This document shows, piece after piece, positions 45,101 through 56,602 of a stretch of 64,000 nucleotides of DNA. Position numbers and translations under genes: made by a program. This stretch comes from Hevea brasiliensis. Lineage: Eukaryota; Streptophyta; Magnoliopsida; Malpighiales; Euphorbiaceae. Every line of letters begins with the position of its first letter. The stretch's first letter is position 1. The notes below the pieces were generated by a model. The model was given only the letters and a program-made list of their open reading frames with translations, ran no database searches and had not been told where the DNA came from. The stretch covers positions 62,001 to 126,000 of the forward strand of contig NW_026614691.1 in the NCBI RefSeq assembly GCF_030052815.1, in the 5' to 3' direction.

Positions 45101-46490
45101 CTTTGGTCTTTTGGGCATGGTTTCTTCAGAAACAATGTGCCATTATAAGCCTAGTTTCATGTCCAATTGGCCAAACATCAATTGGACCTACACAGCCAAA
45201 GTTATGGCAGTGCAAGTGGACTGAATTTTTAGTCCCTCTGCTTTGCACTAACAAGGCAGCCTACACATTCACTTGGCTATACTATTTTTCAGTCCAATTC
45301 GTGGTCAACATACCTAAAATGGTCACTAATTGACCCTTATAATGTTCTTTCACAATTCCATAAGCTAAATCCAAGTTTCATTTCTCAAAACCCTAATGTC
45401 CAATTTAAATTATCCATAAACCTCAATTAGCACACTAATTCAACATCCATGCATATTCATACCTTAAACATCATTTCTATCCAGTCTAAATTCATTAAAA
45501 CAATCAACCTCATCCTTCCTTAGGGCTGCCAAAAATTAAAGATGCCCTAACACATATAACTTACTTCAAACTCTTACAATTTCTTAACTTAAAATGATGC
45601 TTTAACAAGGATTAAAGGAGTGAGAGTGAAAGGATAGCACTAACCTCACTTTAACCTCTTGTAGGGCAGATTTCTTCAAGTTAAAACTTCACTTTCCTTC
45701 CTTTTCTAGGCTGCCAAAAGCTTTGTCTAGGTGTGGGATTAATTTTTGATGAAGAGACTTATGGGTTTTAGTGAGTGGATGAAGAGAAAATCAAGTTCAA
45801 AGCTTGATAAAATGGTGGAGGGAGAGGGAGAGATTCACGTCCAAATGAAGTAGAAGAACCAGAAATTTTGTGTCTTCATTTGTCATTTTTTTCTCTTTTT
45901 AATTTGGCTTATTAGGTTGTGATTGGTGGAAGCCCTCCAAATGACATCATGTGATGTCATATTTAGGTTTTTCTTTCATTTTCTTTTCTTCTTTTCTCTA
46001 CTCATTTTCACATTAATTTTTAGTAATATTTATTCATATTTTATGTCATATTAATTATTTACTCAACTGGACAAGTCGGCCAAAAATCACCTCGGAAGGC
46101 GAAATGACCAAAATGCCCTCCGTTTGGCTTAACGGGTCAAAATTATCTGTACCGATTGAAAAATTTTTCTAAGTATTTTCTTGGCATTCTAATGCCATGG
46201 GAACCTCAATAACCCTTCTCTGGAGTCCCAAAAATTATTTTATAATTTTTCCCCCGGGTCTAGGGCTCCTCGTTGCGAGAACCGCAACTTACCTCTGTTA
46301 CCCATCGCTTGGCAGGCTCTTTTGACTTAACTGTATTTTATTTCTAAAATTTTTACTAAATTTTTCTTAGTAATATTTGAGTTAATTATGGTTCCTGACT
46401 TTAGTTTAAATATTTTTCCGGAAGTTCTAGGTCAGGCAGGCAGGTCCATAAGACGATGGTATGCGGAATTGCTACCGGGAGGATGTTACA
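42102..46490 (-). repeat. RLG-8 5' LTR (4,389 bp)
   Basis: This is the partner of 37372-41755. The donor-like intron start is 45644, the palindrome 45016-45038 and the promoter-region motif 46101-46118. The terminal 300 bases near 46250-46480 and 42102-42180 carry many small differences from the other LTR. Confidence 0.93.
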
Positions 46491-48111
46491 CCCCATACAA
46501 ATAGTGTCTCCAGATCTTCAGAGCAAAAACAATAGCTGCTAACTCCAGATCATGTGTTGGGTAGTTCCTCTCATGCGGTTTCAGCTGGCGTGATGCATAA
46601 GCAATGACATTCCGATCTTGCATCAGTACACAGCCTAACCCATTGTGAGAAGCATCACTATAAACTGTGTATTCTTTACCCGGAGTAGGTAAAGTGAGAA
46701 CTGGAGCTTCAGTTAAGCACCTCTTCAACTCATTAAAACTCTGCTGACATTTATCAGTCCACTGAAATTTTACATCCTTCCGAAGCAGCTTGGTCAGTGG
46801 AGAAGATAACATAGAAAACCCCTTCACAAACCGACGGTAATATCCAGCTAAACCCAGAAAACTGCGAATTTCTGTGATGTTCCTGGGCGGCTTCCAATTA
46901 AGGATAGCTTCTACCTTGCTGGAATCTACCTTGATCCCTTCAGCTGACACAACATGTCCCAAAAAGGAGATTTCTTTCAGCCAAAATTCACATTTCGACA
47001 ATTTGGCGTATAGTTCTTTCTCCCTTAAAATCTGCAGTACAATCCGCAGATGTCTGTCATGCTCCTCTGCATTCCTTGAATATATCAAAATGTCGTCAAT
47101 AAACACCACCACAAATTGATCAAGATATGGTCTGAAAATAGTGTTCATTAGATCCATAAAAGCAGCTGGAGCATTTGTCAACCCGAATGGCATTACTAGA
47201 AACTCATAGTGGCCATACCGAGTTCTGAAAGCAGTTTTTGGAATACTCTGCTCTTGCACCTTCAACTGATAGTAACCAGATCGCAAATCAATTTTGGAGA
47301 ATACAGCTGCACCCTTCAATTGATCAAACAGATCATCAATATGAGGCAATGGATATCTGTTCTTTATTGTCACCTTATTCAACTGCTGGTAGTCTATACA
47401 TAAGCGGAGAGTACCATCCTTCTTCTTAACAAATAACACTGGTGCTCCCCAAGGTGACACACTAGGGCGGATGAAGCCCTTTTCAAGTAATTCTTGCAAC
47501 TGTATCTTCAACTCCTTCAACTTTGCTAGTGCCATTCTGTATGGCGTTATGGAGATTGGATCCACACCAGGCAGAACATTAATTTCAAACTGCACTTCTC
47601 TTTTCGGAGGTAATCCTGGCAATTCATCAGGAAACACATCTGGAAAGCCATGTCTGTAGGGATGTCCTTCAATCTTTGGACTCCCCACTTGGGTGTCTAC
47701 CACATGTGCCAAGTATGCTTCACACCCCTTTCTGATCATTTTTCTGGCTAGTGCAGCCAAAATGATGTTTGATGGCAATAACTGCCTCTCCCCTTGTATC
47801 ACCACATCAGCATCGAGGAAGGCCAAAAGTGATTGTCTTGACCTCTGATCAATCATGGCATGATGCCTAGCTAACCAATCCATGCCCAAGATGATATCAT
47901 AATCTCTGAATGGCATTTCAATGAAATCAGACAGGAAAGTGTGTCCTTGGATCACCAAAGGACAATCTCTATACATTCTATTAACCCTGACTTCCTGTCC
48001 TAGTGGACTTGTTACTAGCACCTCAAAGTCCATTTTTGTACATGGAACAGCAATGCAATCAATGATGCTAGCACTCACATAAGAATGGGTAGAACCCGGA
48101 TCAAATCACAA
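46491..48111 (-). CDS. pol: RLG-7 protease-RT-RNase H frame (interrupted at its 3' end)
   Basis: This is the longest open frame in the window (48078-46491 open; the protease motif just upstream). Protease: DPGSTHSYV (about 48111-48085, a break just before it), then [11 protein letters not shown] and [15 protein letters not shown] linker follows ([14 protein letters not shown]). [72 protein letters not shown] and [20 protein letters not shown], with the catalytic FIDD at 47103-47092 and [11 protein letters not shown]. RNase [34 protein letters not shown] and WRHYLYG, where RLG-8 enters. Catalytic aspartates are present. The rest of RNase H is at 37371. It encodes the enzymes that process the polyprotein and make cDNA. 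Confidence 0.95.
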
Positions 48112-48206
48112 ACACATCCTGATTAAAAGTTGAGAAGGTACCAGCCACAACATCAGATGTCTCTGCCTCTTCTCTCTGTCTCATGGCATAGACTCTGACT
48201 GGAGCA

Positions 48207-49389
48207 CTATCTTGCTCTGAGTGTTTTATCGTGCCTTGGCCGCTTTGGGTTACCTCTACCCCTGCCTCTACCTCTGCTAGGTGGTTGTGAGCTTACGTGA
48301 CAGTGGCTCAATCGACCCTTCTGCGATAGTAGGAGGTGGTCCAACTCTGCGACTCTTAGTGCAGTCCTTGGCAAAGTGTCCTGTGCCTCCACAGTTATAA
48401 CAGGCTCCAATAGCCTTGTAGCAGATCCCACCATGATTTCTTCCACATGTTTCACATTGGCGGGGAGGATAGGAACCTCTGGTACTCTCTTTGTCCAGTT
48501 GGGGAGGTCTGTCACGAATATCTTCCCCTACGGATTTCTTGCCACCTGCCATGTCCCCCATAGTTCTTTCTCTTTCCAGTATGACCACTGGAACTCTGTT
48601 CCACTGATTTTCCCTCTTTCTCTGTCTTCTCTGACCTCTTCTTCTCAGGAGCAGTCTCAAACTCAATTCTTTCTAACTCTAGAGCTTGAGAAATAAGTTT
48701 AGAGAAGTTAGTGTGTTTGAAGACGATCAGTTGTACTCTGATACTGGGCTTTAAGCCAGTTTCAAACCTCTTGAATCTCTCCTACTGGTAGAGAGTAGAC
48801 TCACGCATAATGGCTAAGCGGGAAAATTCTCTTTCATACTCATTTGATCGACATTCCCTGTTTGGACTTAGAAACTCTTGCGGCTTCTGGTCTACATAAG
48901 CATCGGGGACATATTTCTGTCAATTTCCACGAGAAAGTCATTCCAGTTAGCTTCTTTGGTTCTACTGCATCGTGGGGAATGGTTTTCCACCAGTCATAAG
49001 CATCCCCCTGTAACAAGGACACTGAGTATTCAAATCTGAGCTCCTCTGTGCAATGCAGTTTCTTCAATACCCTATCGATCCTCTCTAACCACTGTTCAGC
49101 TTCTAGAGGATCTACTGTCCCCTTGAACTCTGTAGCCCCATATTTCATCAATTTATCATATTGCCTAGTAGGAGACTGTGGTTGTACCACTGGTGTCTGT
49201 ATTGGGACTTGAGTAGGCACATTACCAGCCATTTGTTGGAACATTGCGACCATCATTGAGCGAATCGAGCAGAAGCTGCGATCTTGCAGTCTTTGTCTTC
49301 TTTGAACCTCTAACATTATGTAGGCCTAGGGCATCCCCTTGCACCTCAGCCTCAATAGATTGATCGACTGAACGATCACCCTCTTCCAT
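48207..49389 (-). pseudogene. gag: RLG-7 gag (frameshifted)
   Basis: The likely start is the ATG at 49389-49387 (MEEGDRSVDQSIEAE). The N-terminus is in one frame to about 49250. The Gag core is in a second (49316-48840: YDKLMKYGATEFKGTVDP, AEQWLERIDRVLKKLHCTEE, FEYSVSLLQGDAYDWWKT). The nucleocapsid part is in a third (48666-48277: CETCGRNHGGICY and the CCHC knuckle CYNCGGTGHFAKDC). The arginine-glycine tail PPSRGRGRGRGNPKRPRH (48270-48207) joins toward protease. Three frames are needed, so no full Gag is made as read, unless the shifts are sequence errors. Confidence 0.88.
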
Positions 49390-49559
49390 AGTCAATGCGA
49401 GGATTCTAGATCTCCTGATCAAATAGCACAAGGAGATTTCCTCCCATTAGTGCATATTTATAATGTAATGTACTGTATGTATCAAACAATGATATTGAGC
49501 AGTTGTACTATGAAGAAAGAACATTCAAATAACAGGTGAAAACAGAATTTAAAAACTTT
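49390..49559 (-). other. RLG-7 leader
   Basis: About 170 bp lie between the primer site and the gag start. It lacks the ATGCAT palindrome block found in RLG-2, -5 and -8. Nothing else was recognised. Confidence 0.7.
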
Positions 49560-49571
49560 GCTCTGATACCA
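49560..49571 (-). other. RLG-7 primer binding site (initiator tRNA-Met)
   Basis: The minus strand reads TGGTATCAGAGC, eight bases inside the 5' LTR end at 49580. Confidence 0.92.
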
Positions 49572-49579
49572 CTAAAACA

Positions 49580-52500
49580 TGTCACACCCTACCCCTCTAT
49601 AAGGCATAACATGATCCCGTAGTATACTTAATGAATTACCAACTCCGTCTACTGATAACCCATTAAATACACTACAAGGGATTTTAAAAACTTTTCTTAC
49701 TTGTTTTACAGTGGTGAGCACTATTTTCAGGTGTTAAAGACTTTGGTGAACTGAAGTGAAACAATGAACTCATTTGATTTATTTGGAATTTCTGTAAAAA
49801 ATTTGGCAGAGTGCCATCTGTATTTTGGACAAAACAGTTCTTTAGAAAACCTGTAAAAAGCACTTCAATAATTTTCCAAATCTCAACTCCAATACATTTC
49901 TCAACACAACAATTTATCAACTCAATTCCATAGAAATTTTTCAAAGTCTGAGATAAGGAAATATAATACAATTTTTACAAGTCAAATAACTCATAATTAA
50001 TTTACAACTTCAAGGTACAATTTGAATTTACAACTGCTCAATACCAAAAATAAAATGTACATACGTGTCATACATTCTGATAAAATGCAAAATATTGTTA
50101 TACTCATTATACTGTAATCCCTCATTTGGATGTATATGCAACCTAGTCTGCTTCTGTCTGTCTCTACCCGAGACAATAATAAAGCTATCATTTGAGACAA
50201 TGTCTCAGTGGTGCACAACATTAACCAAATACAAATTTAAATCACAATTCATAAATCATATCGATAGTGGATACTTAAAACCATAGTCAATTTCAAGACA
50301 GTAATTGTCAATGAGAATTTAAACTCCATTTGTCAATATCACAAAAATTTTCAATAAGTCAGATCATGGTTGAATTCAAAAGACAATATATGCCAATAAG
50401 AGTTTAAATTCATTTCACAATCTCACAATGCAAATCAATAAATCACACACAGCTTAATCATGATCCATAGTTCAATTCGTCCCAAAAGCCGATGGCTAAT
50501 GAGGTATTCAATTCGTCCCAAAAGTCAATGACTAATGAGGAATAACATGGCTAGCTAGCAAAAATATGAGTACTCATCCAATTCGTCCTCAACAGGCACA
50601 CACCTCAACACTTCAGCCAGAGGGAATTCAATTCGTCCCACTAGACAAGCTAATGAGGAATACAATCAATATACATGATAGCTGTGGTTTCAAACCATTT
50701 CTAATGCTTTTCAATCAATAAGTATCCATCAATGTCATTCAAACAATTTTTCACAGTTTCAAACCATTCACAATATTTTTCAATCAATAAGTGTCCATCA
50801 AACACATTTCCACAATTTAAAACAATAATATACAAATAGTCAATATTTATTTCAATTGAAAATAATTCAAAAGAAGCAGTTGTTGTGCACAAACCTCGAT
50901 ATTTGTCTCTGGTCTGACTCGATTTCTTTCCCTTTTCTTTGAGTCCTTGTTAACCGAGAAACACAATTTGAAGTGTTTCAGTGCTAAATTATATTGTCTC
51001 TAACGATAATGTTTCATAATTAATTCACTGGATACCTTTATTTGCTTAATCAACCCATATATCGACCCTCGATGTTTTCTAGGTAAATTAGGTCTTAACG
51101 TTATTAATATGTCATATTCGATAGGGTTTTAGGTTTGGTACGTTTTGCCAAACTCGTTTCTATGTATACTGCGTTTCCTTGCATTTTATTGCAAACTGCT
51201 GGATTCCGGGATACTAGTTTGACCTAGCCGGACGGCCTAGTTCCCTCGGTTTTCGGGTTTTGGTCAAAACTACAAACTTGTAGATCTATATCTTATGGAC
51301 CGCGGTGCAAATTTTTAGGTCAATCTGAGTTAAGTAGACCAAGTTATGGTCATTACACTATTGCTGGTCAAATGGCATCAAATTAGGTCATTTTTTTGGT
51401 CATTTTGGTCAACTTTGGTTCGGCCAGTTTTTGGACCCGAACTTGTGCAAGTTGTTTGACTTGTTATGGTCATTTCTGGGCTTTGGTGTCTTCATAAGAC
51501 TTGTAGGTATGGGTCTTAACTATTCATGGTTAAAATTTCAGGTCAATTGGACTTGTTTTGAGTGAGTTATGGCCTAAACACTCACTACTGCCCAATTGGT
51601 CATTTTTCAGGTCCTAATTGCACCTAATCCGAATTGGTCATTTTCTTAGGTCACCTTGAAAGCAGAATTTTGGTATGTTTTCTCAATGAAAGTTGGCACA
51701 TTTTGTGCCTAGTTTCACCTCCAATTGGTCTCATACCAATTGAGGTTATACATTTAAAGTTATAGGTCTATTTGCACACTGTCCTCTATATGCCTTTCAA
51801 ACCCCAATTCAAACACACATTTAACTTGCTCTACTTTAAATCCCCATACCTAATTCTGATTTTATACCATTCCATATTCATTTATCACTTCTTACTATGG
51901 TCAATTTGGACAGAATACAAATATTCTCAATACATCAAATACAACCCTAAACCACAAAGTCCAAATTTAGCAATATATGTACATAAATACACCTAATCAT
52001 TACATATAATTTCCACTACTAATTTACATACACATTCATCAATTCTTCTATGTCAACATTCTGCCAACACTTCCATGAATACATACATTTATTCAAGTGT
52101 CCCCAAGCTGCCGAAAATCTTCTTCAACACCAAATTGCCCTACAATTCATCAATTCTCATCCAAGTGCCAAAAATCACCATATAAATATGAAGTAATTCA
52201 CTAGGTTATTAAATCATCATGATCAACATCATTTCTCATCAAATATATGCACAATTATTTCATCAAATACATGACTCCATGGCTGTCCAAAATGAACACA
52301 ACAATAACTCTTCAAACTCAAAATTTTCCTTCACAAAACCAACACCCATAACATGCACACAAAACTTAACAAAGCTATCTTCAAAAATGCTAACTTACCT
52401 TATGGTTGGAGCTTGTTAAACCTTGCTTAAACTTCTCAAATTTGGTATCAAACTCTTCCTTGTGATGTGTAGACAATTTTTCATGAAGCTATCTAAGTGT

Positions 52501-53279
52501 TTAGAGGTGAAATGAGGGAGTGGATGAAGGTTGCATGAACACGCCCATGGAGGTTTCCTCTCACCTTCAATTCGGCTGGTTTTATGGAAATGGAGAAGAT
52601 GAACTTTCTGCTGGGATAATGGAATTACAGCTGCCCCATTATGTGTCTATTATATTCCTTTAGTGGCCCACTCACTCAATTTTAACTATATAATAAGCTT
52701 ACATGTTTTATTTACACATTTTTCACTCCATTTTGGCTATTTGTATTAGGTACCCTCAATTTAATTTTTCATTTCATTTTATAAATGTAATATTATTTAT
52801 TTTTAATGGAAATTTAGGTCAAAAGACAATTCAGGATGTCAAATGACTATAATGCCCCTGTTCGGGTTCCATTCCCGATTTTTCGGTAACACCAGGTTTT
52901 GTCTGTTTTTCGATTTCTCACTTTTCTTTGTACTAATTATTTAATTTTTCTTTGATCTTTCTAATGATATTTATTCTTCAATAAGGGTCTATTTAAGTCC
53001 TAAAAATTTTTTCCAGGGTTCCCATGATCGAGCTAGTCAACGGTCCACGCTGTAGTGACTTCAGTCTGATCACCCATCGCTAGGGTTCCCGGCTCGCTTA
53101 ACTTGGTTACATTTCTTTGCTATTATTTTTCCTTTGTTTTTCTTGTATTTTCTCTTCTTGTATTTCATTATTTTATGTCTCCTCACTCATATCGAAGTGT
53201 AGTTCTAGGCATCCTAGCTGTCCGGACAGCACTGGTCACAGGAACAGCAGAACGCACTACCGAACTTAGGGGTGTTACA
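49580..53279 (-). repeat. RLG-7 5' LTR (3,700 bp)
   Basis: This is the partner of 31923-35624. The donor consensus AAG/GTAAGT has its intron start at 52398. The double-hairpin block (about 50160-50212) is garbled here compared with 32521-32560: ACAGC is read as ACAAT and CGCTGAG as CATTTGAG. An open frame at 51772 is identical to one at 34126 because the LTR is duplicated. Confidence 0.93.
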
Positions 53280-55721
53280 ATATATACCCATAATCAAATC
53301 AAAATGCTACTTCCAAGTCTCTCACTCGGCAGCTTTCTCCTTTCCCTTACCTGCGACAGCATAAATAAGCTATCGCTGAGTATATCACTCAGCGGTGCAT
53401 AATTAATAACTTTAAAACTTAAAGTAAAGTAAAACTTGTTAAAGCATAATAAATCATATTTTTCTTAAGCATGAAAACTTTACAATAGTTCTTAGTCCAT
53501 AAGAGCCATTTATTTGAATAACATTTCAAATGATAAATCACACTTCATAAATCACAATTCACAAAGCGTTAGTGTTGCCAACATCAACACACAGTTCAAG
53601 CCATGACAAAAAATTTCATGATCAGTGCCGTGTTGTACACCACGATAAAGCAATCTCAACCTCAATAACCATTATTAATGAGGGAAGGGCTAGTTAGCTA
53701 GCTAATGAGTACTCATGTAGTCTTATCCCACTAACCGTTTATTAATGGGAGACATAATCAATATCCATTATCAATCCCAAGTAGCCATTACTACTGGGAA
53801 GTTTCGAAAGGGACTATCATGCTAACTGTGGTTTCAAAACAGTTTTCAAAAGTTTTCCACTTAATAATCACATTTGTAGACCAATAAACACATTCAAATC
53901 ATCATAATATCCATATAGAGGTGGCAACACTCAAATTTCTCAAATACAAGAGAAAAAACATATTTCAGTCAAAGTAAAATTGTTCAAAGCAAACTCATTC
54001 AAATAAACACATTCCAAACAATTTACAAGTTTAAAAACGAAGAAAAGGTTAGTTGTGCACAAACCTTCAATAATTCTCCTTTTCTAGTTACTTACTTTTC
54101 CTTGTCCAATCTAACTTCTTTTTCTACTGAAAGCACACAAATAGAATATCTCAATACTTATCTCAATTGTTTCCAAGAACTCATTACATGAATGTTTAAT
54201 GCATCCCAAGTTAGCTTTGCAAATTTTAGAAAGTTTTGGTTTTCTGGCAGCTTGGTACATTAAACTTTGAACCCAATTTTCACCTAGTTTCAATCATAAT
54301 TTGATGATGTGTTCTTCATGAAAATTGTCCCTCTAGGTCTCATATTTATTTCCCTTTTTGAATCACCTCATTTGGAGTTGTGTAGCCAAAGTTATAGTCA
54401 AATGAATTTTCCTATTCACGTGGGGCTGATTGTGGTAGCTTTGGTGACTTAACTTTTGGCTAAAAATTTGATTGAGTTAAGTTCATAATTTGGCTCTGAG
54501 TTCCCCATATGAAACATTCTAATATGTTTTAAGTTTCCATCAGTTCAAGAATCACCTAAGTTAGAGCTTTCTATAGAGAGTATGACTATTTAAAGTTTAC
54601 TGTTTATGTTACTATTCATTGCTCTGGCAAATTTATCAACTCAAATTTAAGTTTGTAATTAGGCTTCAAGTTCCTCATACAAGATGTTCTACTATCTTTT
54701 AAGTTTCTTTTGGTTTAAGAATAACCTAAATTGGAGTTTTCTAGAGAGAGTTATAGCCTTGTAAAGTTTACTATTTATATGGTCAATTCATAGATTTTCA
54801 GATTTTGGTAGATTTGGTGACTCAATTTTGCTTAGCAATTTGGTTGGGTTAAGCCCATAATTTGGCCTTAAGTCCTTCATATGAAATGTTCTACTATGTT
54901 TTAGGTTTCCATTGTTTCAAGAATCGCCTAAATCAGAGTTTTCTAGAGAGAGTTATGGTCATGCAAAATTTACTATTCACGTGCCTAATTCTGCAGGTTC
55001 CAAAATTTTATCTCCAGTTTCAAGGCTTATTTTAGGTAGCTTAAGGTCATTCTCGGGGTAGGGTATCTTCATAAAAATTCTAGCCCTATGTCTTAAGTTT
55101 CATTTTCAATTAGTTTCACACCAATTAAAGTTGTGTAGCTCAAAATATGGGCTATTAAAGATACTAAATTCAGTGTGCAAAATTCTGCCCTAAGGTTAAA
55201 TTTTCATTTCTTCAATTACTTCTACTAACTAACCTTAATTCACATTTAATTCACCCCAAATGACTATAATTTAGCATTGACGTATCCATAGCACTCAAAG
55301 CACAAAAACCCCCAATCTTCCAAATCCTTAGTTTACACTTTTCCCCAATCCTACCATTTCATTACTTCCATTCATAAACCCAATGTCAATTCAAACTAAA
55401 GGAACCTTAAATAACCATAATTTAACACTACACACACCAATTTCACTCTCTACCACTAAAGCCCCAATTTCCCCATGAATCCTAATCTCTCATTTTTCAA
55501 TTTATGCAAATCTCATGCAATTTCTTTACCCCAGTTGTGCACACTACTTCAACTAAACTTGATTTCATCATCAATTATATTAAAATACATCAAACTCTAA
55601 TTTTTTCCAAATTGGCCAAAACCCTAGTTTAGGTTCCATGTATGGTTCTTTCAATTTCTCATGAAATTTTATCACAATCTAACTTGATTTAAAGTTTGTG
55701 TAACTAATCTAGCAAGAAAAG
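53280..55721 (-). repeat. RLG-6 LTR, middle segment
   Basis: It continues RLG-6 after RLG-7 (TSD copy 53280-53284). It holds the double hairpin GCGACAGC/GCTATCGC (53353-53376) with CGCTGAGT/ACTCAGCG (53374-53394). Near 54490-54960 three copies, about 180-200 bp apart, of a block around TTTCTAGAGAGAGTTAT suggest an internal duplication. RLG-9 interrupts it at 55721. No coding content was seen. Confidence 0.75.
53353..53394 (-). other. Double-hairpin module of RLG-6 LTR
   Basis: GCGACAGC/GCTATCGC overlaps the perfect 8-bp stem CGCTGAGT/ACTCAGCG, followed by GTGCA. It corresponds to 32521-32560, with the loop and stem bases changed. Confidence 0.65.
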
Positions 55722-56590
55722 TGTAACACCCTCACTGTAGCAATTACGTACATTATACTATTCCGGTGACCGGTGTCAGTCCGGACAACTAGAACGTCTG
55801 GAAAAAAATAATTAGGCTAGAGTGAGGAGTCATAAATAACTCAAACATTAATAAGAAAAATTTAGAAAAAATTTTAGAAATAAAATACAATCAAGTTAAA
55901 TGAGCCGGTGCCCTAGCGATGGGTAACCCAGTGGGAAGTTGCAGTTCTCGCAACTAGGAGCCCTAAACTGAGGAGAAAATTCATAAAATAATTTTTGGGA
56001 CTCCAAAGAAGAGTCATTAAGGGTTCTATGGCATTAGAATGCCAAGAAAATATTTAGAAAAATTTTTCAATCGGTACAGACAATTTTAGTCTGTTAAGCC
56101 AAACGGAGGGCATTTTGGTCATTTCGTCTTCAGAGATGATTTTTGACCGACTTGTCCAGTTAAGTAAATAATTATTATGATCTAAAATATAAATAAATAT
56201 TGCTAAAAATTGAATTGGAAATGAGTAGAAAAGAAAAAGAAAGAAAAATGAGAGAAATTAGGAATTATGACATCATATGATGTCATTAAACACTCCATCT
56301 AATCACAAATTGACAAGCCTCTTAAAAGGGATAAAAACTAAATAAAAGAGAGACAAAATGAAAAACCAATCTGCACTTGTCTTCCCCAATCAGCCGTAAC
56401 AAAGGAAAAAAGAGAGAAAAAGAAGAAAGAAACCACCATTAAAGCTCCACCAAGCTTGAGTTCACCCACCATTTCACCTTAAAAACCCTAGATCACTTCA
56501 ATAAAAATTGATCCCACACCTTGAGGAAGATAGTGGTAGCCAAGAAGTGAAAGGAAATTGAAGTCTACGCAAGGGCAAGTTGGACACAAG

Positions 56591-56602
56591 TGAGGTTAGT
56601 GC
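56591..56602 (+). promoter_or_regulatory. Splice-donor-like motif in RLG-9 LTR
   Basis: GAG/GTTAGTGCC has its putative intron start at 56595, 873 bp into the LTR, the same offset as in RLG-2. An AT-rich TATA-like stretch lies about 250 bp upstream (near 56330-56345). Confidence 0.45.

Larger units (their letters stand above)
37372..46490 (-). mobile_element. RLG-8: two 4.4-kb LTRs around a 346-bp interior
   Basis: This is a minus-orientation gypsy-like element with perfect TSDs CCCCA (37367-37371 and 46491-46495). The 5' LTR is 46490-42102 (4,389 bp), the interior 42101-41756 and the 3' LTR 41755-37372 (4,384 bp). There is no gag or pol. The interior keeps a primer-site-like sequence, a leader with the shared palindrome, the AAATTTCG palindrome and a purine tract. 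The LTR pair is nearly identical over long stretches, except in clusters at CAG, CTG and CCGG sites. The insertion splits RLG-7 RNase H, so it is the youngest event on that branch. Confidence 0.95.
31923..53279 (-). mobile_element. RLG-7: Ty3/gypsy Tekay-type element with gag-pol
   Basis: The element is bounded by TSD ATATA (31918-31922 and 53280-53284). Reading leftward it has a 5' LTR (53279-49580, 3,700 bp), primer site (49560-49571), gag, protease, RT, RNase H, integrase, chromodomain, purine tract and 3' LTR (35624-31923, 3,702 bp). RLG-8 splits it within RNase H. The order protease-RT-RNase H-integrase with a chromodomain at the end of integrase defines a chromovirus. The two LTRs look nearly identical outside clustered CWG differences, so it is young despite several frame breaks. 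It is the only candidate in the window for a source of trans-acting proteins. Confidence 0.95.
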
